A stretch of DNA of 64,000 nucleotides from Rhizomicrobium electricum (GTDB lineage Bacteria > Pseudomonadota > Alphaproteobacteria > Micropepsales > Micropepsaceae), in the NCBI RefSeq assembly GCF_011762045.1, contig NZ_JAASQS010000006.1:1-64000 (forward strand). The letters are read 5' to 3'. The position numbers were made by a program, and so were the translations under genes. Shown here one piece after another: positions 63,874 to 64,000 of this stretch; positions within the stretch are counted from its first letter, which is position 1, and every line of letters starts with the position of its first letter. A model generated the notes under the pieces. The model was not told the DNA's origin and did no database searches. It saw only the letters and a program-made list of their open reading frames with translations.

Positions 63874-64000
63874 TCGCCCAAAGCCTCTTTCTGCTTGGCG
63901 ACCAATTCGCCGATGCCTTTGCGCGCCAGGCCGAGCAGCGTCGCGAACTCTTCGTCGGAGAACGGCGCGCCTTCGGCGGTGCCCTGAATCTCAACCAATC
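63870..64000 (-). CDS. rph: Ribonuclease PH, C-terminal part (runs off the window)
   Basis: The last 43 codons of a minus-strand frame, ending at TGA 63872-63870. It reads [20 protein letters not shown] and [20 protein letters not shown], the C-terminal end of RNase PH ([11 protein letters not shown] is a family signature). It trims tRNA 3' ends. The gene starts beyond the right edge. The order rph-rdgB-hemW is conserved in alphaproteobacteria. Confidence 0.9.
   Translation of the reverse strand, partial: LVEIQGTAEGAPFSDEEFATLLGLARKGIGELVAKQKEALGE

Overview
The window is a stretch of high-GC chromosome from an alphaproteobacterium. The evidence is gene order and gene type. A long minus-strand run reads SDHAF4-like, nfu, nitroreductase, tsaB, rimI, fur, plsC, miaB, phoH, ybeY, corC, lnt, XRE regulator. 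Other alpha-typical blocks are DUF3576-leuS-lptE-holA, lppC//rsmI-yraN-gshB and rph-rdgB-hemW. A Mur/Fur protein without the CxxC zinc pair, DUF992, NnrU and OlsB-like proteins fit as well. A PEP-CTERM protein is also present. I cannot fix the family or genus. There is no rRNA, tRNA, CRISPR array or intact mobile element; the only transposase sequence is the last part of an IS110-type gene at the left edge.

Layout: 1-13 kb is mixed: an IS110 remnant, a divergent TetR/O-methyltransferase pair, dsbB-coq7, a YgjP-like protease, a class A penicillin-binding protein, a DUF2807-like adhesin-fold protein, a periplasmic ankyrin protein, an OmpR-type regulator, ribA and a conserved unknown. 12.6-16.4 kb carries yggS//thiE-like, pyrE, a porin and a DUF3576 lipoprotein. 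16.5-24.7 kb carries leuS-lptE-holA, DUF992, hisF, a CHAD protein, the PEP-CTERM protein and a small secreted TonB-C-like protein. 24.7-28.1 kb carries a histidine phosphatase, xthA and tsaD facing hemC. 28.1-37.7 kb is the long minus-strand housekeeping run. 37.8-43.5 kb carries htpX-rsmB, a TipN-like coiled-coil membrane protein, nnrU, an Hpt protein and chorismate mutase. 43.7-51.2 kb carries a ferredoxin reductase/ferredoxin pair, an AbrB-Doc toxin-antitoxin module, yifB and a DUF3311/solute symporter pair. 51.3-54.0 kb is pstCAB without pstS or phoU. 54.2-64 kb carries a hybrid histidine kinase-ampG pair, an olsB-like gene, gshB-yraN-rsmI facing lppC, and hemW-rdgB-rph.

Many genes overlap by 4 bases (ATGA, GTGA or TTGA), pointing to tight translational coupling, and several key starts are TTG, GTG or probably CTG. 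Between genes there are at least four families of dispersed palindromic repeats; copies of one family sit between convergent genes and may act as two-way terminators. The best regulatory signals are a perfect 12-bp inverted repeat in front of the toxin-antitoxin operon, a sigma-54 type -24/-12 promoter in front of the PEP-CTERM gene, an 11-bp periodic Pho-box-like array in front of pstC and a TetR-type operator in the 5' divergent region. I found no clearly new multi-gene defence or biosynthetic system. The least explained items are the TipN-like protein, the orphan protein at 11950-12438, the two secreted unknowns and the repeat families.
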